Below are positions 1-13,600 of a stretch of 64,000 nucleotides of DNA, piece after piece. The stretch is taken from contig CP141127.1 in NCBI GenBank assembly GCA_035236585.1, forward strand, positions 66,693,495 to 66,757,494. Direction: 5' to 3'. Source of the stretch: Warburgia ugandensis (lineage: Eukaryota > Streptophyta > Magnoliopsida > Canellales > Canellaceae). Numbering within the stretch: position 1 is the first letter of the stretch; each line of letters opens with the position of its first letter. The notes under the pieces were generated by a model. That model was not told the DNA's origin and did not search any database. It worked only from the letters and a program-made list of their open reading frames with translations. The translations under genes and the position numbers were made by a program.

Positions 1-1795
1 TACCCCATTTTCATATTTAGAAACCAGCCAACCCATGCTTCCTATCTCTCTCTTACATCATGTTTATGACATCATCTTGCTAATTCATCCTCCAAAAAAC
101 CCTTTCTCACTCAATACCCTAACTAGGGCCACTCTCCTCATGGTTTCACCCCTTCCTAAGTTATAAATCCACTCATTGATATATAACCCATGTTCCATAC
201 AAATTTTCCAAGTTAGGTGGGTGAGACACCTTGAAATCAAACCCTCCTTTGGTGTTACTTGTTGTTGGACTTTGGGATTTCTTAGATAATTTTCTTAAAT
301 TGGATTTCTAGTTATTGTCTTAGTTATTTGTTCTCCAATTTAGGTTAGTATCATGCTTTCTTTGATTTGGTTTTCATTGCTTTAGTTTCCATTCTTTCAC
401 TTTCTAGTTTGGCATCTTCCTTTCCATCTAACTTCTCCATATTTGTTTACCCCAATTACACTATTTTTTATTTTTTATTTCCTTAAGATTAAGTTAAACC
501 ATCTCTGGTAGTTACAGCCGAAAGAAGAGCTATCTTAGAACCTTGAGTTTCGCTCCTTAAATTCAAGTTTTTCACCTTACTCTCACCTTAGTTTTAGGTT
601 GATTTCCTTGACTTAGTTCACCTCGGTAGCCTTCTTCTCTCTTGAATTCCTTTCTAGGTTTTCTTTGAATGTCATCATACTTTAGTTTGTGAGAATTATA
701 TTGCATTGTTGGTGTTTTTATATAGGATTCCAAGCTTAAGAATTAGAAATAAAACTGTATTATGCATCTAGTTTTTTGTGTAACTTGGAGATTATTCAAT
801 AAATTTTAGTAGAAATGCTTATAATGGATTATTTATTTCATCAATCTAGGTTTTTTCCTTTTATAAAAGTTATGGTTTTAGTTAATTATTTACACATGTT
901 TTAGTTAAGGTTCATAAGTACTGAAATCTAGAAATTATTTTCTCCTTAAATTTGTGCTTTATTTCCAGCCACCAAAACACCTCCTTTACTTGAGTCCTTA
1001 AGTACCCATTTAGATTTTCATGTTATTTATTAGAACCCATAGTTAGTTTGCATGTTAGCTTGCATTAGAACGATCAAATCTAGTTATCTATGGGGTCATA
1101 GTACCATACGCATGGTACTAAGTCCCATTAATCCTTAATCTTTGGTTAATTTAGTTATTAGATCTTATTTAATAGTATTCAAATTAGTTTTTTGCATGCA
1201 ATTTTAGGTATAGAAAGCTTCTTTTTTATTTTTAGAAAGTTCTATTTTTTAGTAAGCTTTAGTTTAGGAAAGTGCTAAATTAGAAAAGTTTCCTTTTTAG
1301 GTAATTCCCTTAAGTTTAATTTCTTAGTTTGAATCTTTATATTTCTATGTAGGTTATTTATTTTCTTAATTTTTAATTAGTTAAGTTTCCAATGCCATTT
1401 TCTTCGTTTATGTTTCTACTTTTAATTCTAGATTAAGAAAGTTTCCATTTTTTAGTAATTGTCTTAATTTAGTTACTTATTATAATTCATGCTTAGCTTA
1501 CTGTTGTTTTCTTATTTAAATGCATATTAGTTAGCTAAGTTTCATTTTCATTGTTTAGTTTTACTTTAGGCAAGTTTCCTTTAGTTCTAGTTTATAATTT
1601 TGTGCATGTTTACATTCTTGTTTACTTTTAATGTCCTAATTCAATCCAACTCTCTTTCTTAGGCTAAAGTTAATCAATTTGAATAAAATCCATTTCATTC
1701 CAAATCTATGAGATTCCTTGTGGAATTGACCTCGTTAGTGAGAAAATACGACATTGATTTGTGTGCCTGTGAGTAATTTTAAAGCTACACCACTT
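1..1795 (+). mobile_element. Athila-type LTR remnant (Ty3/gypsy)
   Basis: AT-rich sequence with no coding potential. Near its right end (about 1710-1780) it has the block 'ggaattgacctcgttagtg' followed by a 'gtgtgcctgtgagtaattttaaag' type tail. This closely parallels 42095-42165, where the same kind of block precedes a recognisable Athila-like pol fragment. A second shared stretch is about 1075-1140 versus 41570-41650 (around 'ggtcatagtaccatacgcat'). Blocks of the form GGGATCGACCT near the end of the LTR are familiar from Athila and Tat elements. I read it as part of an old LTR that starts before the window. Left boundary, target duplication and internal region are not visible, and the family assignment rests on similarity to the other copy here. 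Confidence 0.5.
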
Positions 1796-3230
1796 TTGAA
1801 ATGGGACCCATGCACAGTATGCCCATTGATTGATAAATGATTTCTTTAAGGAAAAGTAGAATACATTGTTCTCAATGGCATGGATGATTGCATACCTTCA
1901 TCTAAACAATGGAAGGGTTTTAAGATGGATCTCATGTGCCTAGAAGGTGTGGATGTGTGCATGTCTTATCTCTTTCTTTTATTGCTTTGTTTTCAAATGA
2001 AATCGGGAATAGTTATGGGCAATCATAAGCCCCTAGCTCATAGGGCATATGTAAGTCCCAAGGGATTATCCAAGGAGGTATAGATTGACAAATTTCCTTT
2101 AATAGATACCAGCCCTATTAGTTGGGTACAATTCAAGAGTAGGCTTTACGGAGCTGCTCTATGATTTGCTAGTGTCTCCCCATGAGGACCAGTTCGAAAG
2201 CAGTGCATGTGGTATCCATGACCATTGTAGTGGCGATGAAGCTGCATGGGCAATGATAATTGCACTATGTTGCATGGATATCTTGATCAAATGTGATGTG
2301 ATGTGATAGTTCATGTGGTTACAACATAGGTAATTCTAGAGAGTTAGACTAGAGCCTGGGGTAGGATGGTTGTGCCACGTAGCAATCTACATTTTATTTT
2401 TTGTTACCAATTGAAGAGTGGAGCTAGTACGTAGATATGATAAAAAAAAAATAGGGCTCTCGTTAGAGTGTGCTCTAGTCGATTTTGTAATATGGTACGA
2501 CACTGATTATGATTTACTGATGATGATTGATTGCATTTCCTATCAATATTCTTTTATAGAGTTGAGATATTTGTTAAGTTGCATTCATGTGCATGTGTAA
2601 GCTCATTTATGCATCACTTAGAATAGTTAATTGCAATGAATTCTTATGATATGACATAGACTTGTGTAATGTTAGCTTTATATTGGTAGCTTGACTTGAA
2701 ATGATACTTGTTAGGTTCATGATCCTATACATTTACCTATTTGTATCCACATGCCAATGTGTGTGTGTGTAGCTTGCCTTGTTTTTATATTGGCTATACT
2801 AGGGTTTTTCCACCAAGTGGTTATGCTCACCTTGCAACAATAATTTTAGGTGAACCTTCACGTAGAGTGATTGTGAAAGAGAAAGGTAAGGCAAAGGTGA
2901 CATCCACTAGATTAGACATATAGTTCCAAGTGCATAGAATTATCTGCTAGCTTCGAATTCCAACAAGACATGTGCATTAATGTACTTAAATTCTAAGTTG
3001 ACACTTAATATGACTATGAGGATTGTAAGTGAACAATTTAGATGGATTAATGATAGTAGGTTTAGTTGTGACCAGTGGATCTTGTTGCATGCTATTCTTT
3101 TTGGCTTACACTTATGCTCTGAACTTATATTGATTATATGTGGACATTTGAGAAAGTGGCCCCAGTTTGTAGTGTGGACTTCTTGAAAAATATCTAAGTA
3201 TTATGAGTTTCCCAACACTTCATTTGCCCT
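1796..3230. other. Unassigned AT-rich stretch, possible LTR debris
   Basis: No gene is recognised and the short open frames (60-72 codons) resemble nothing I know. A segment at about 2790-2890 contains 'ccaagtggttatgctcacc' followed by an AG-rich stretch, which resembles the U5 side of plant chromoviral LTRs on the plus strand. A CpG- and GC-richer part at 2110-2240 would suit the body of such an LTR. No TG/CA ends or target duplication were found, so this is only a hint. Confidence 0.3.
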
Positions 3231-3679
3231 TGAATTTGGATTCAGTAATAGATCACAATAGAGCTACAAAGCCACCCTACCTAGATCCTCGAATCATGTT
3301 ATTGGATTAGTAGATGGCACAAGACAAAATAGTCATACATTCATCTTATCCTTACATTTGTTGTTACAAAACAAAAAAGTGCAAGGGCCTATCAATCTAA
3401 GCTAAGTGCTTACACCTCAATCCCCAAAGCTATGATGAAAAACACAATTGGTGCTCCTATTAGCACTCATCAAATCTTATCTCCTCCCTTGGCCCTCTTT
3501 AATCTGTATTAACGCTTGAAGGATCAAAAAATAAACTTTTTACATGAATTATGCTGCATTATTCACATATTTCAAAGAATGATTATAGAAAACTATGATG
3601 TCACAACTTGTTTACATATTTTATTTCACTAACAAAAGTGGTAAAATAAAATGATTACATCAAGTTATTGATAAAGCCT

Positions 3680-4640
3680 CCATCTACTTCTATTAATATT
3701 GAATTATGTCCTAGAAAATTTCTTTGATAATAAATGGACCTTCCCAAATTGCATGAAAATTTCCAGTCATATCTTTGACATGAGGTTTGACCATTTGCAA
3801 AACAAAATCCCATGTTCAAATACTTCTAGATTTGACCTTCTTATTAAAAGCTTTCATGTTCACTTTCTAACAAACTTGAGTGTAATCATATGCTTTCTAC
3901 CTTTTTCCTTCAAGTAGTATAAATAATCATACTAAGATTATAAATAATTTGCTTTTGAAATTACCCCTTCTATTGCAACCCTTAAAGAAGGAATTTGAAC
4001 TTTGATAGAGAGGACTACTTCCATGCCATATACTAATATAAATGGTATTTCTCTAGTAGAAGTTGTAAATGTCATTCTATAACCCCATAGAGCTTCTTGT
4101 AATTTAAAAGCCCAATATTTCCCTTCATCAATGAATTTGCTAAGGATCCTCTTGATGTTATTCTTGGTTGCTTCAACTGCCCCAAGTTATGAGGCCCATA
4201 TGGTGGTGAGAATTTCTTTTTAATTTTATAACGTTGGCCTAACTTGTTAACTTCTCCTTTGAAATGATTCCAGCTAATACCAATTCATGATGATTTTTGT
4301 AGAAAAAAAAAAGAAAAAAAATGTTATATTTGATAAAATCGGCCACCTTCCTAGAATCAAGAGATTTGTAGGAAGCAACTTCCACCCATGAAGTAGATAT
4401 CATATGGAGTTCACAAGGAAAATGATTTACTTTTCTTAGAATGTGTCTTGTAATTTTGCAACACATTCTCTGCAATGCTTTTCAATGTTAGGCCAATAAT
4501 ATAACCTAGTTATCTTCATCATTAGAATTCTTCATTCATGTGTGAACAAGCTTCCTCTGAGTGCATTTCCTAAACAATCATTTTGCTATGCCATTTTTTG
4601 TTATATAATAGACCATCCAAAATAACATATTGCATTACTG
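3680..4640 (-). pseudogene. Tat integrase remnant
   Basis: On the minus strand 4600-4440 resembles the zinc-binding N-terminal part (VILDGLLYNKKW, then a histidine/cysteine-rich stretch). The core follows at 4420-4320 with WVEVASYKSLDSRKVADFIK, the counterpart of the YFTKWVEAxSYxxVTxxxVxxFI block. At about 4190-3990 come GAVEATKNNIKRILSK, ALWGYRM and PFILVYGMEVVL, the conserved C-terminal part of the catalytic core in Tat integrases. Near 3740 there is NFHAIWEGPFIIKEI, the 'GKxxxxWEGPY' tail block. The domain order shows the element runs right to left. Broken. Confidence 0.8.
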
Positions 4641-4869
4641 GACATCTTATCCATCTTCTATCTTTAACTAAAATATCTAGTAGATAATTGCCTTTGCTCA
4701 TGCAAAACTAAATAGGACAAAACTAAGCATCTGAAGGAGGATCGACTAGACTTATTCCACTAGGCAAACAAAGTTGGATCATATCTCTTTTAGTCCAAAT
4801 AGGTTTTGCTATGGCTTTATGTTGGTGTCAAAGATGGAATCGAAGCTAATGCATCATCAAATTGTTTTC

Positions 4870-5230
4870 CTAGTATAGATAATTGAAAGTAATCACTTCA
4901 AATTTACCTACAATTTCTATAAAAAAAGTCAAATATGGAAAAGGCTTTTCTTCTTTCCTTCCCAATTTCTATTGGCTTGAAAGACTACCAATTTGGAATC
5001 ACCATAAACATTCTATGTTTTGATCCTCAATTCTAAGGCTACTTTGAGTTTGGCAATTCAAGCTTCACACTCTACCATATTATTGGTACAAGGAAACAAT
5101 GAGATTAAACTACGTATATAAACACCGTGAGGTGAAATTAACAAACTCCCATATCTTTTCCTATTGCATTCAAAGCACCATCAAAGTAGAGCAGCCATTT
5201 TCTATCTGTTTGTTTGATTGCATAATATCT
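4870..5230 (-). pseudogene. Tat RNase H remnant
   Basis: Translation of the minus strand from about 5205 downward gives WLLYFDGALNAIGKDMG, the start of an archaeal-type RNase H domain as carried by Tat elements (usual form WxLYFDGAxNxxGxGxG), with the first catalytic aspartate visible. Following frames give LLISPHGVYIRSLI and NNMVECEA, matching the NNMAEYEA block with its catalytic glutamate, then VYGDSKLVV, matching the third catalytic aspartate block. An extra RNase H of this type next to integrase is a known Tat/Ogre trait. Degraded fossil. Confidence 0.75.
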
Positions 5231-5689
5231 TCATCAAGAAATTGATTATGAATTGTTAGGGCATCCTTAACAAAGTTACCTGCAAAATTTTTGGTGATTA
5301 TGCCTCCCTTAATTGCTTTCTGCACTGGTACAACACATTTAGATATTTTTCCCACTATTTTTACTTTTCTGAAATATGTACTTTAAATGATCCATCTTAG
5401 AAATTAAGGAACTTATTGTCAAATCAAATAATGGTGTAACCTCTGTGTAGCCCATGCTATAGCTAAGCAAGTCTTCTCCATTCGCAAGCAATGAACCTCA
5501 TAATCTAGTAATTTTTCTCTAAAAAATAAATGGCTTGTTCATTTTTCTCATCATCTTGCTGTACCAACAAACATTCCATAGTTTCTTTATTAACAATCAA
5601 ATATAATAGTACAAGTAGCATCAAAACTGGTGGTTTAGACAAATGTTATTTAACAACATCAAATAATTTTTAACATTTCCCTATCCACT

Positions 5690-6540
5690 ATTTAAATTTA
5701 TTCCTTCACTCATATTTGTGTAATGGGTTTACTCTTCTTAGAAAGTTGGTAAATGAATTTGCTAAGGTACTGCAAATGAACTTAAGAATAAATTGATTTC
5801 TTTCTAGATTTATAGAGGTGGCATTTCTTTTACTCCACATAAATTAAAAGGGCATGCTTCAATACCACTTTGATTGACTAGAAAACTAAGTAAATTTCCC
5901 TCTGTTACTCCAAAAATACAATTCTAAGGGTTCAACAAAAGATTATACTTTAAGGTCCTTTTAAGAATTTTCATAGTTCTTTGTAGTGTGAGTTTCTTCT
6001 CTTTGACTTAATTATCATGTGATTAACATAGACTTCTATCTCCTTGTGTATCATTATGGACTAGAGTGGCAAATTCCTTTTAATATGTTGCTCTTGCATT
6101 TTTCAACCATAAGGGCATTACCTTGTATAGATGTAACCCCCACGATGTAGTGAAAGTAGTCAAAGATTTACCTAACTCTTCCACTTTTATCTGATTATAA
6201 CTAAAAAACCCATCGATACAAGGTAATGACCTCCTCAATCGTATACAAAGATATCAAATTTTTACAAAGGAAAATGTCCTTGAGACTGGCCATATTCAAA
6301 TCCACATAATCACATAAAATCTCATCCTACCATCTTTCTTCATTAGTGGCAGTGCATTAACAATGCAACTTGAATAAGCATGGGTCTCAATGAAGTTGGG
6401 ATCTAATAGCCTAACTATCTCATGCTTGACTTTTTCTACCATTTCAGGCTTTATTGGTTGAAGTTTTTGTTTAATGGGTTTAACTCATTTCATTATAGGG
6501 GGGTTATGTTTTTATAATTAATGGATCCAATCTAGGAAAA
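5690..6540 (-). pseudogene. Tat reverse transcriptase remnant
   Basis: The minus strand around 6085-6150 gives a peptide like MPLWLKNARATY, the counterpart of the MPFGLKNAGATYQR signature of Tat/Athila RT fingers and palm. Further along, near 5860-5960, it gives LNP.NCIFGV and L.NQSGIEACP-like strings, which match the conserved LNPxKCxFGV and GIEVDP blocks at the end of the RT domain. The enzyme would have copied element RNA into DNA inside virus-like particles. It is heavily degraded and not functional. The lineage call comes from these motifs by eye. Confidence 0.75.
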
Positions 6541-7325
6541 AAATCATGAAACTCAACAAGTAGCATTTTGAACTTTGGGCATTCAATTTAAGATAATCGC
6601 TTACTAATTTTTATTTCTTTCTCCTCTTCTTCTACTCCAATATTAATTACATTAAATTCCTCATCAGCTGGTAATTTTTTATGCTCTTTAAATTAAAAAA
6701 TTATATTTAATATTTTAGAAGTGGGTTCTTCAAGGGGGATGGTTTCATCTTCCTTAGGAGGGAAAGATGCAACAAAGATATATAGAGTAAAAGAATCAGA
6801 AAGATTGATAAACAAAAATGGGGGGAAATGATTGGAAGTGAATTTAGAATGAATGAAGATAGCTCTAAATTCCAACTGTTGAGTGGTTGAAGAATAGGTC
6901 AAATGGTAGGCTTTGAAAGTGCAATATCAATTGAAATCATTGTATTTAAGAAATTAGACTCCAAGAAATCATCATCCACCACACAAGTAGAGGTGTCATC
7001 ATCCATTTTGGAGGATTCACCTTTATCAGTATCAGAATCATGAATTGAGACACACAACCAAGAGAAAATCTCAAAACCCTATTATGCATGACAAATATTT
7101 TTATCAAACCACGACACTGGAAATCTAGTATAAAAAAAAATTGTTCCTTCACAAATTTCTAGTTAATATTTGGGATATATAGCCTCAAATTAACACACAT
7201 ACTAGTTTCTATAGGTGATTGTTCTTTTTCTTTTGGCTAATAGCCCAATCTATATCTCCCCACTATCTTACCATTTATGAAAAATTTCCTCACCTCACTT
7301 TACCCTTTACCAAGTTCCATACTAG

Positions 7326-10306
7326 TGCCACGACCCGGGTTTTTCAATACCTTTTTTTTTTTTTTTAATAAAACTTTTCAAAAGGTGGGTCCCCAATTTT
7401 ATAAAAACCAAAATAGGGAAAAATAATTTCAATCAAATTTCATTTTTTGAAAAATTCTGAGGTCAACCATTGACGCAAAACAAGCTCTCTCTTTTTTTCC
7501 AAGTAAACATGTTTAAAATAGATTTACTATTCCAGGATCATCTAGTCATCAGCCACATTCCCCTAATAGTATAATCAAGTCTAATAACATATATATACAT
7601 ACACGGTCCATGTGAAATCAGAACATACCTCTAAATGAGACTTCTCAATCACTATTCTTCTAACTCCTCATATGTCCTGTCTTTCATTAATATCTGAGAC
7701 ATTGCAACAATAACGCAATGCCTCAGCAAGCAATGCTTAGTAGGTACATAGACATTTAATGTATATCAATGGAATAAAATAAAATAATCATATTGATACA
7801 ATGAGTAAAGTAATTTTCTACAAGAATATAATTATTTTAAGCAATGGTAATAAAATCTCAAAACATCATATACGATAAAACATGCATCTCACGGATTTAA
7901 AACATGATATAATCTCATGTAAAAATGTAAATGAGCATTCAATAATAACAAGGCACCCTAAGGTACATGGGTCCCACGAGTGTCCCATACACTCGTATCA
8001 TCGATCATGAGTACTCATATCAAACCTCTGAGTGTTGTCACACCCAAGCATACCATCACATCTCCATGCTCATCATGCAAGCACACAAAATAAGAGTAAG
8101 GATCATCATGCCGCAGTGGCAACCCTCCAGGGTCTCAACCACTGCCGCTCCCTTTCGACACCATAACGGGAGATTTAGTGTCCGTCCCCATGGAAAGGCC
8201 CAGACTGGTAGTGTGGACTATCCATGTTACCAACCCCTACTGAAAGCCATCTATGAGCAGGTGTCTATCATATCACATCACATCACATCACAAATCTTGG
8301 AGGGTGGGTGGTCGGCCCTCTCCCTCCTAGCATGACATCCACCGGGTGAGAGCACCCGTCATAAAACTCAAAATACAAAATCACATATGTCAAAAACCAA
8401 GAGCACTCATTGCTTGCAATCCCCAAGGCACACCCCTCATCCTGGGGTTAGCCTCTAAATGGAACAGCCACCAAGCCTCCACTTTCCTTTCTCATGAAAA
8501 ATCATCAATTTTAGTGATGCAATAAGGAAAGATAATTTTCTAATTGTGCATAAGTAGATAATCTCAACCTCATGAAACCATTGATCATAATTCATTCAAT
8601 ACATGATTAAAATCTAATAGCGATCATAGCATAAAACTCTAAATCTCACAAAATCATCGATTAATAATAAGTGCAATTTAATCACAATCAATCATGATGC
8701 CATGATAATACAAGGTTTTAAAATCAAAACGAAACATTAAATGTCGTCACCTACCTTAATGTGAGATCACCCAACTCAAGCATATAATCCCCTTCTCGTG
8801 TACGTTCAGATGTACCTGTTAGTACCACAATACTATTTCGTGTTATTTATTTCATCATAAGGGAATCTATAGTGATCCAACCGTTGGATCATCATCTAAG
8901 ATCTCGTATTATGATTTGGTTCTTAATTTAGTTCCATCTCATGTTCATCTATTTGTTCTTGTGTGTATCTAACATTTATACCTTAATTTGACGGTTAGAA
9001 CAGCCTTAGATCAATAATTTCCCAAGATCTAGTCCAGACCAATGGTCTAGATCAATTTCTAAAGTATTCACACTAATATGCCCCTTAAAACCCTTATTTA
9101 TTATCATACTTTATCTCATTGTTCAAGTCTTGAGGCCTGATCACCCTTTGATCAGTCAGTTCTAAGTTATTAATTAATATTTTATAATTTAACTAATCTA
9201 AAAGTAGTCAAATGTAGGTTTTCAAGCTAAATCTAGGTCTGCGTCGTCAATATAGTCGCAATCGATGTTTTTGCTCGTGATTTGGACCTATGTAGCTCCC
9301 AAAATCAAGTTTTTTGTGAAAAGACTTCATAAATTAATATATTAATTTATAGGGGTAGGTACGCGTGTATTGACTTACACGGGTGGTGCGGTTTGCACCG
9401 GCTTACACCAGCACACTGTGGGCCTAGGACACCCAGCGCATTCTAGACGCTTGGGACAATGCACAAGAGCTTCCCACGAGCGCATGCGATACGCACGCGT
9501 GCGACGAAGCACCCGCATGCGTGTGTCCCGGTCTATGCGTCCCGATGGGCGTCTTGGGCTCACTCTCCATCGGGAACGATGAACCCAAGCTGTCCAACTT
9601 GTTTTGGCTTGATCAGAGCCCCAGAAGCTTTGATTTTTTATCTATTTTTGCCATTCCTAGGGTTTTTGGGTCTAAAGATCATAATGAACGCCTTAGATTT
9701 CTCATCTGAGGTGTCTTTGACATGGGTCTAACCATGCTCCACGGTTTTGAATCCATAGGCCATCTAACACCCATTTTGATCCTATCTAGCCTGGATCTGT
9801 GAGCGAAAAGTTGGAAAACAAGATAAATAACAAGTTAAAGTATGTCACTTACCTGATTAGAGCTGGAGATGGGAGATCAGAGCCCTCTAGTGCATGCAAA
9901 CTTCAGCTCGTTTTCCCGTCGTGCACAGGGAAAAATGAGGGTTCTCCTCTGGTTGTTTGGCATGGAATGGAAGTGGGAACTTGTATTTTATAGTCTAAGT
10001 ACCAAATTTTTTGAATGGAAGGTAAATCAGTGCCTTCCTCCATTAGAACTCTAATGGAAGTGGAAAGGGGAGCCGTTATCAAAACTACTCCCTTTAATTA
10101 ATGTCCCTGGCAATTTATCAATTTACCCTTACACTTAAAGTGGTCATGTCTTACTCATACGAACTTCGTTTTCGACGTTCTTTATACCATTTAATTCTTG
10201 TCGGCGTGTACTTTTATGTTTTTGAGTTTTTAAAACCAATTTCTATACATAAAATTTTTATTTTAATTTATTACTAATTTATTATTTAAAATTTGAGGAT
10301 ATTACA
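7326..10306 (-). mobile_element. Element B, 3' LTR (chromovirus, minus strand)
   Basis: About 2.98 kb, bounded on the plus strand by TGCCACGACCC at 7326 and GATATTACA at 10306, so on its own strand it begins TGTAATATCC. It is adjacent to a polypurine tract at 10307 and its inner part matches the second LTR copy at 14264-14942, which defines it as the 3' LTR of B. A TATA-like box lies on the minus strand at 9985-9992, about 315 bp into the LTR, followed by a CpG-rich stretch at 9360-9600. The open frames inside (for example 7967-8335) are chance. The five bases outside the left end are ACTAG; no partner can be tested because the other outer end is missing. Confidence 0.85.
9985..9992 (-). promoter_or_regulatory. 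TATA-like box in LTR B
   Basis: Minus-strand TATAAAAT, about 315 bp from the LTR start. The same relative position holds a TATA box in the family A LTRs, which supports it as the element promoter. Confidence 0.5.
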
Positions 10307-10342
10307 TCCTTCCCTCCTTATTAAAATTTCGTCCTCGAAATT
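10307..10342 (-). promoter_or_regulatory. Polypurine tract and adjacent palindrome of element B
   Basis: On the minus strand AATAAGGAGGGAAGGA lies directly before the LTR start TGTAATATCC, as expected for the plus-strand DNA primer of an LTR retrotransposon. Just upstream, 10325-10342 is the inverted repeat AATTTCGAGGACGAAATT (arms AATTTCG/CGAAATT), also found at the same place in elements E and A. Confidence 0.85.
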
Positions 10343-10393
10343 TTGATATATGCCTCTATGTAAATAACTCTGAGTGGATCCTCCACATCTCTT

Positions 10394-10621
10394 TTACTGT
10401 CTCCCATGTGGCCCCCCCAACTGTGAATGACATTCTCTATGGACTTTGCCTAATGAAATAGTTTTAGTCCTCAACTCCTTGACTTTCTTATCTAGTATAC
10501 ACACAGGTCTCTCTTTAATTATCATGTCAAGCTGTAACTCTCTTGGGATCAGCTCAAATTTGTCAGACAGATTTGACATATACTTCCTTTGAACAATTCC
10601 AGAGTCATCCTCACATCGCAA
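10394..10621 (-). pseudogene. Pol C-terminal (pre-chromodomain/chromodomain) remnant of B
   Basis: A 75-codon open stretch. Residues from about 36 onward read ERPVCILDKKVKELRTKTIS and then a KV..xxH segment. This is the familiar C-terminal block of Ty3/gypsy chromovirus pol, which precedes or overlaps a chromodomain that directs integration to heterochromatin in this family. It lies about 60 bp from the polypurine tract, the right place. It is a fragment of a dead element. Confidence 0.6.
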
Positions 10622-13600
10622 TATATGATAATCATGACAATAATTCCGAAGTTAGCATCAATAAGTGATTCCATGACATGTCATACCTTCTTATCTCAAT
10701 CCATCATATAAATCAATGCCTATCAATCCTCTCTTGATATAATCTGACACATTATAACCACATATGACCCAATTTGCACAAACCAAACCTCCACCTAGAA
10801 GTTGATTACTTATGTACCACTTAGTACTAGTTATCTTACTACATTTGCTCGATTCAGAGTATCTTTGGTAACATATAGGAAGTCATTTACTAAATCAAAA
10901 CAGGACCATATAGTTCACCAATAGGAATTCAATTCTAGTCACAATGACAACTTATCAACTCACAAACAAGAACTCTATGCCAATGAGAACTAATCTGCAA
11001 CATGATCTTACTTGTAAGCACTTAGGAGCTTGCCACCTAAAAGTCTACCAGTGTGTTTAGCACCTACCCTCATTGGTTACTCACCAACATTGATTGTAAA
11101 TTAAAATTTGATTAATCGTAAGGGAATAATCTCACATAATATTATATATCACTGATATCTAGGTGAAACTCAATTATACGGTGCCCGCATTTGATAAGAC
11201 TAAGGAATTGTGAACCTCAATCACCAATTTGGCTACTCTCAACCCATCGTAGTCTCAATAAATGACTTCTCTATTATGCAAAGTGTTTCGAAAAAGGGAA
11301 TTCACTTCCTCTGCCCTTAACTCATGCTATAATGTTTGTAATAAGTGATGAGCCCCTCTGTGTTCATGAAGTGTTCAACAATACTATCTATTAACCCAAT
11401 CATGGCTCATCAAAATAACATTTGAAGATTTGACCCATCATATCCATACATTCTGTCAGTGTATTGGTTCCACCAATTTGTACCATCCAGAATTAGTAAC
11501 AATGACGACAAGTTTTAAAAATCATTTTAAAGACGTCATATGTAGAATCCTAGGCTAGGTATAATCACACATCAAATCACTCTCTATAGACACCAAGTAC
11601 CATGAGGAATTAATCAATTAAATCATCAATATAGGATTTAAATTATTAGTTTTCTACCGCGGTATTATCAAACGAATGTAAATCTATGCATAATAGTAAA
11701 GATCTAGCTCTCTTCTCATGAAGAAGACTAATGCACTTCACTAAGACCCACTAGGCTTGTCAAAACTCTCATCAAAAGCTCATATAGTTGGAACTTTGTC
11801 AACTCAATTAGGAACATCTCATATGGCCTTCAGAGTAAGTAATGCTATGACTAATTAACATCAATATCAACCCCTTATGGCAAAATCATGAAACTCCTTA
11901 GGCAAAATCATAAACTCATGCACATCATCTTTGTGCTCATTCCATAGTCGCTCATGGTACCCCATAGTCTTACAATTAAGAAATACTTAGTAACCTCTAA
12001 AAAGTACCGTACTGCCTTTAAGATAGAAATAACACAACTCTTAAAGATGCCTCTTCTTACATAAGTGAGGCCAATAGCTATCCAGTTACACCAGAAGTAA
12101 TCTTCTTACAATAGAAATCACTATCTCCATATTAGAGAATCCATTCTAAGGATTATATTGCAATATACCATATCAAGTGGGATGAAATCAACATTCGTCC
12201 TATTTCTCGTTATCTCCACCACTCGTCCCTAGTCATACTTACAAGTTTCCATAACACTTTCACCAGTATTCTTGCATCTGATCCCAGATACTGCCATATA
12301 TTCCCAATATATTCCTTAAAGCTCTAATGTTTAAAGTCCAAATCCACTAGATCCTACATCAATAAGTATTTGAGCATGTTTACTAGAAATTGAGAAAATA
12401 TTTTCTATTGCCCAAATCGAGGTCTGCCCCCAACTCTAATGTTAGTCACTCGGACTCACGGTCTTATGAAATAGTCTCTATCAAATACCCTATCTCCCCA
12501 CAGTCAAAACATTTTAAAGGATTGTAGTTGTAATGGCTGTTGTTGCTACTATTACCACTATTGCAATAATCTATTAACTCCAAGACATAGCTGTCTAGGT
12601 GCCTATTCTTTTACTAATGTACTTTCTCTTGTTGAAATCCCAATCCTGTCTAATCAACGTTACTGGCTCAGTGGCCCCTATAATTATGTCAATGAAAAAA
12701 AATAAATCTCTTGCTCTTTCTATGCTAACTCGACTACTCATGTCTGAGTTTCTATGCTCAGTCAAGTCCCAAGAGAATATCTTTCGATAACGCAAAGTCC
12801 AATTCTATTGCCTTTGTCACCAATGTAGGATGCACTACCATCCTCTAATTTCTCAATCCAGGTGTCAACATATCATAATCTATTATAGCCTCCTTACCCA
12901 ATATAAAAAAAAAAAAATTAGGGGCTTATCAATCAATTATATATTCTAGTGCAATACTGTTGACCCATTTAATTTCTCTGCTCTAAAGCAACAACTTTCA
13001 TCGTATCACCAAATGCTCATAAGAGAAGGATACTGGTCATCACTAGCCTTTTTAAGAGTCTTTCATATAAAAGTTTCAACAATGGAGGAACGTGATCTCT
13101 CAAACAATCATAATTAGAATTCTCGTAATCACATTTTTGGTGTTCTCACTTCTACTATTTCATTTCCTTTAACAACTCAAATATTCCATGGTCATATTTA
13201 TCAAATCATTTACAATCGTCAACCTCACATCCAACGTGCTTGATATTTCATAATGACTTTCTTAGCCATTTGAGACCACATTGTAATCAATACTTAACAA
13301 ATATGCTCATAAAACATATACCACATCCTTTAGGGCTATGCACTTCCATCATAATTAAAATCCCAATAAAATTCATAACATTAACTTGTCACCAATGTCT
13401 AGTTATCATTATTTTTTTATTTTTTTTTGTGCATAAGGACTTATAAATTTCAACTTATAAATCAAATAATTCATCTATGGAATATTAAATATTGTTCCAT
13501 CAATTGTCAATGATTTTCATTCATACTATAATTTATTCCTCAGCTAAATCCACTTCAAGTTTAGATGAATACATACTTCCTTCAAATTCTCAAGTTCTCA

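Larger units (their letters stand above)
3231..7325 (-). mobile_element. Tat-lineage Ty3/gypsy retrotransposon fossil, internal region
   Basis: Read on the minus strand, from high to low coordinates, the segment carries reverse transcriptase, an RNase H and integrase in Ty3/gypsy order, with sequence typical of the plant Tat/Ogre group. Upstream of RT (about 6700-7150) is an acidic, serine-rich stretch like the linker found before RT in Tat polyproteins. No LTR of its own was found. Its right side is cut by the LTR of element B at 7326, so B probably landed in or beside it. It is broken, with many (more than ten) interruptions spread over all domains, and looks old. The left limit is approximate: 3231-3650 has no clear coding and may be 3' untranslated region. 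Confidence 0.8.

Noticed and set aside
7967-8335. 122-codon open frame
   Set aside because: Lies within the LTR of B; the second LTR copy does not support it and there is no known motif.
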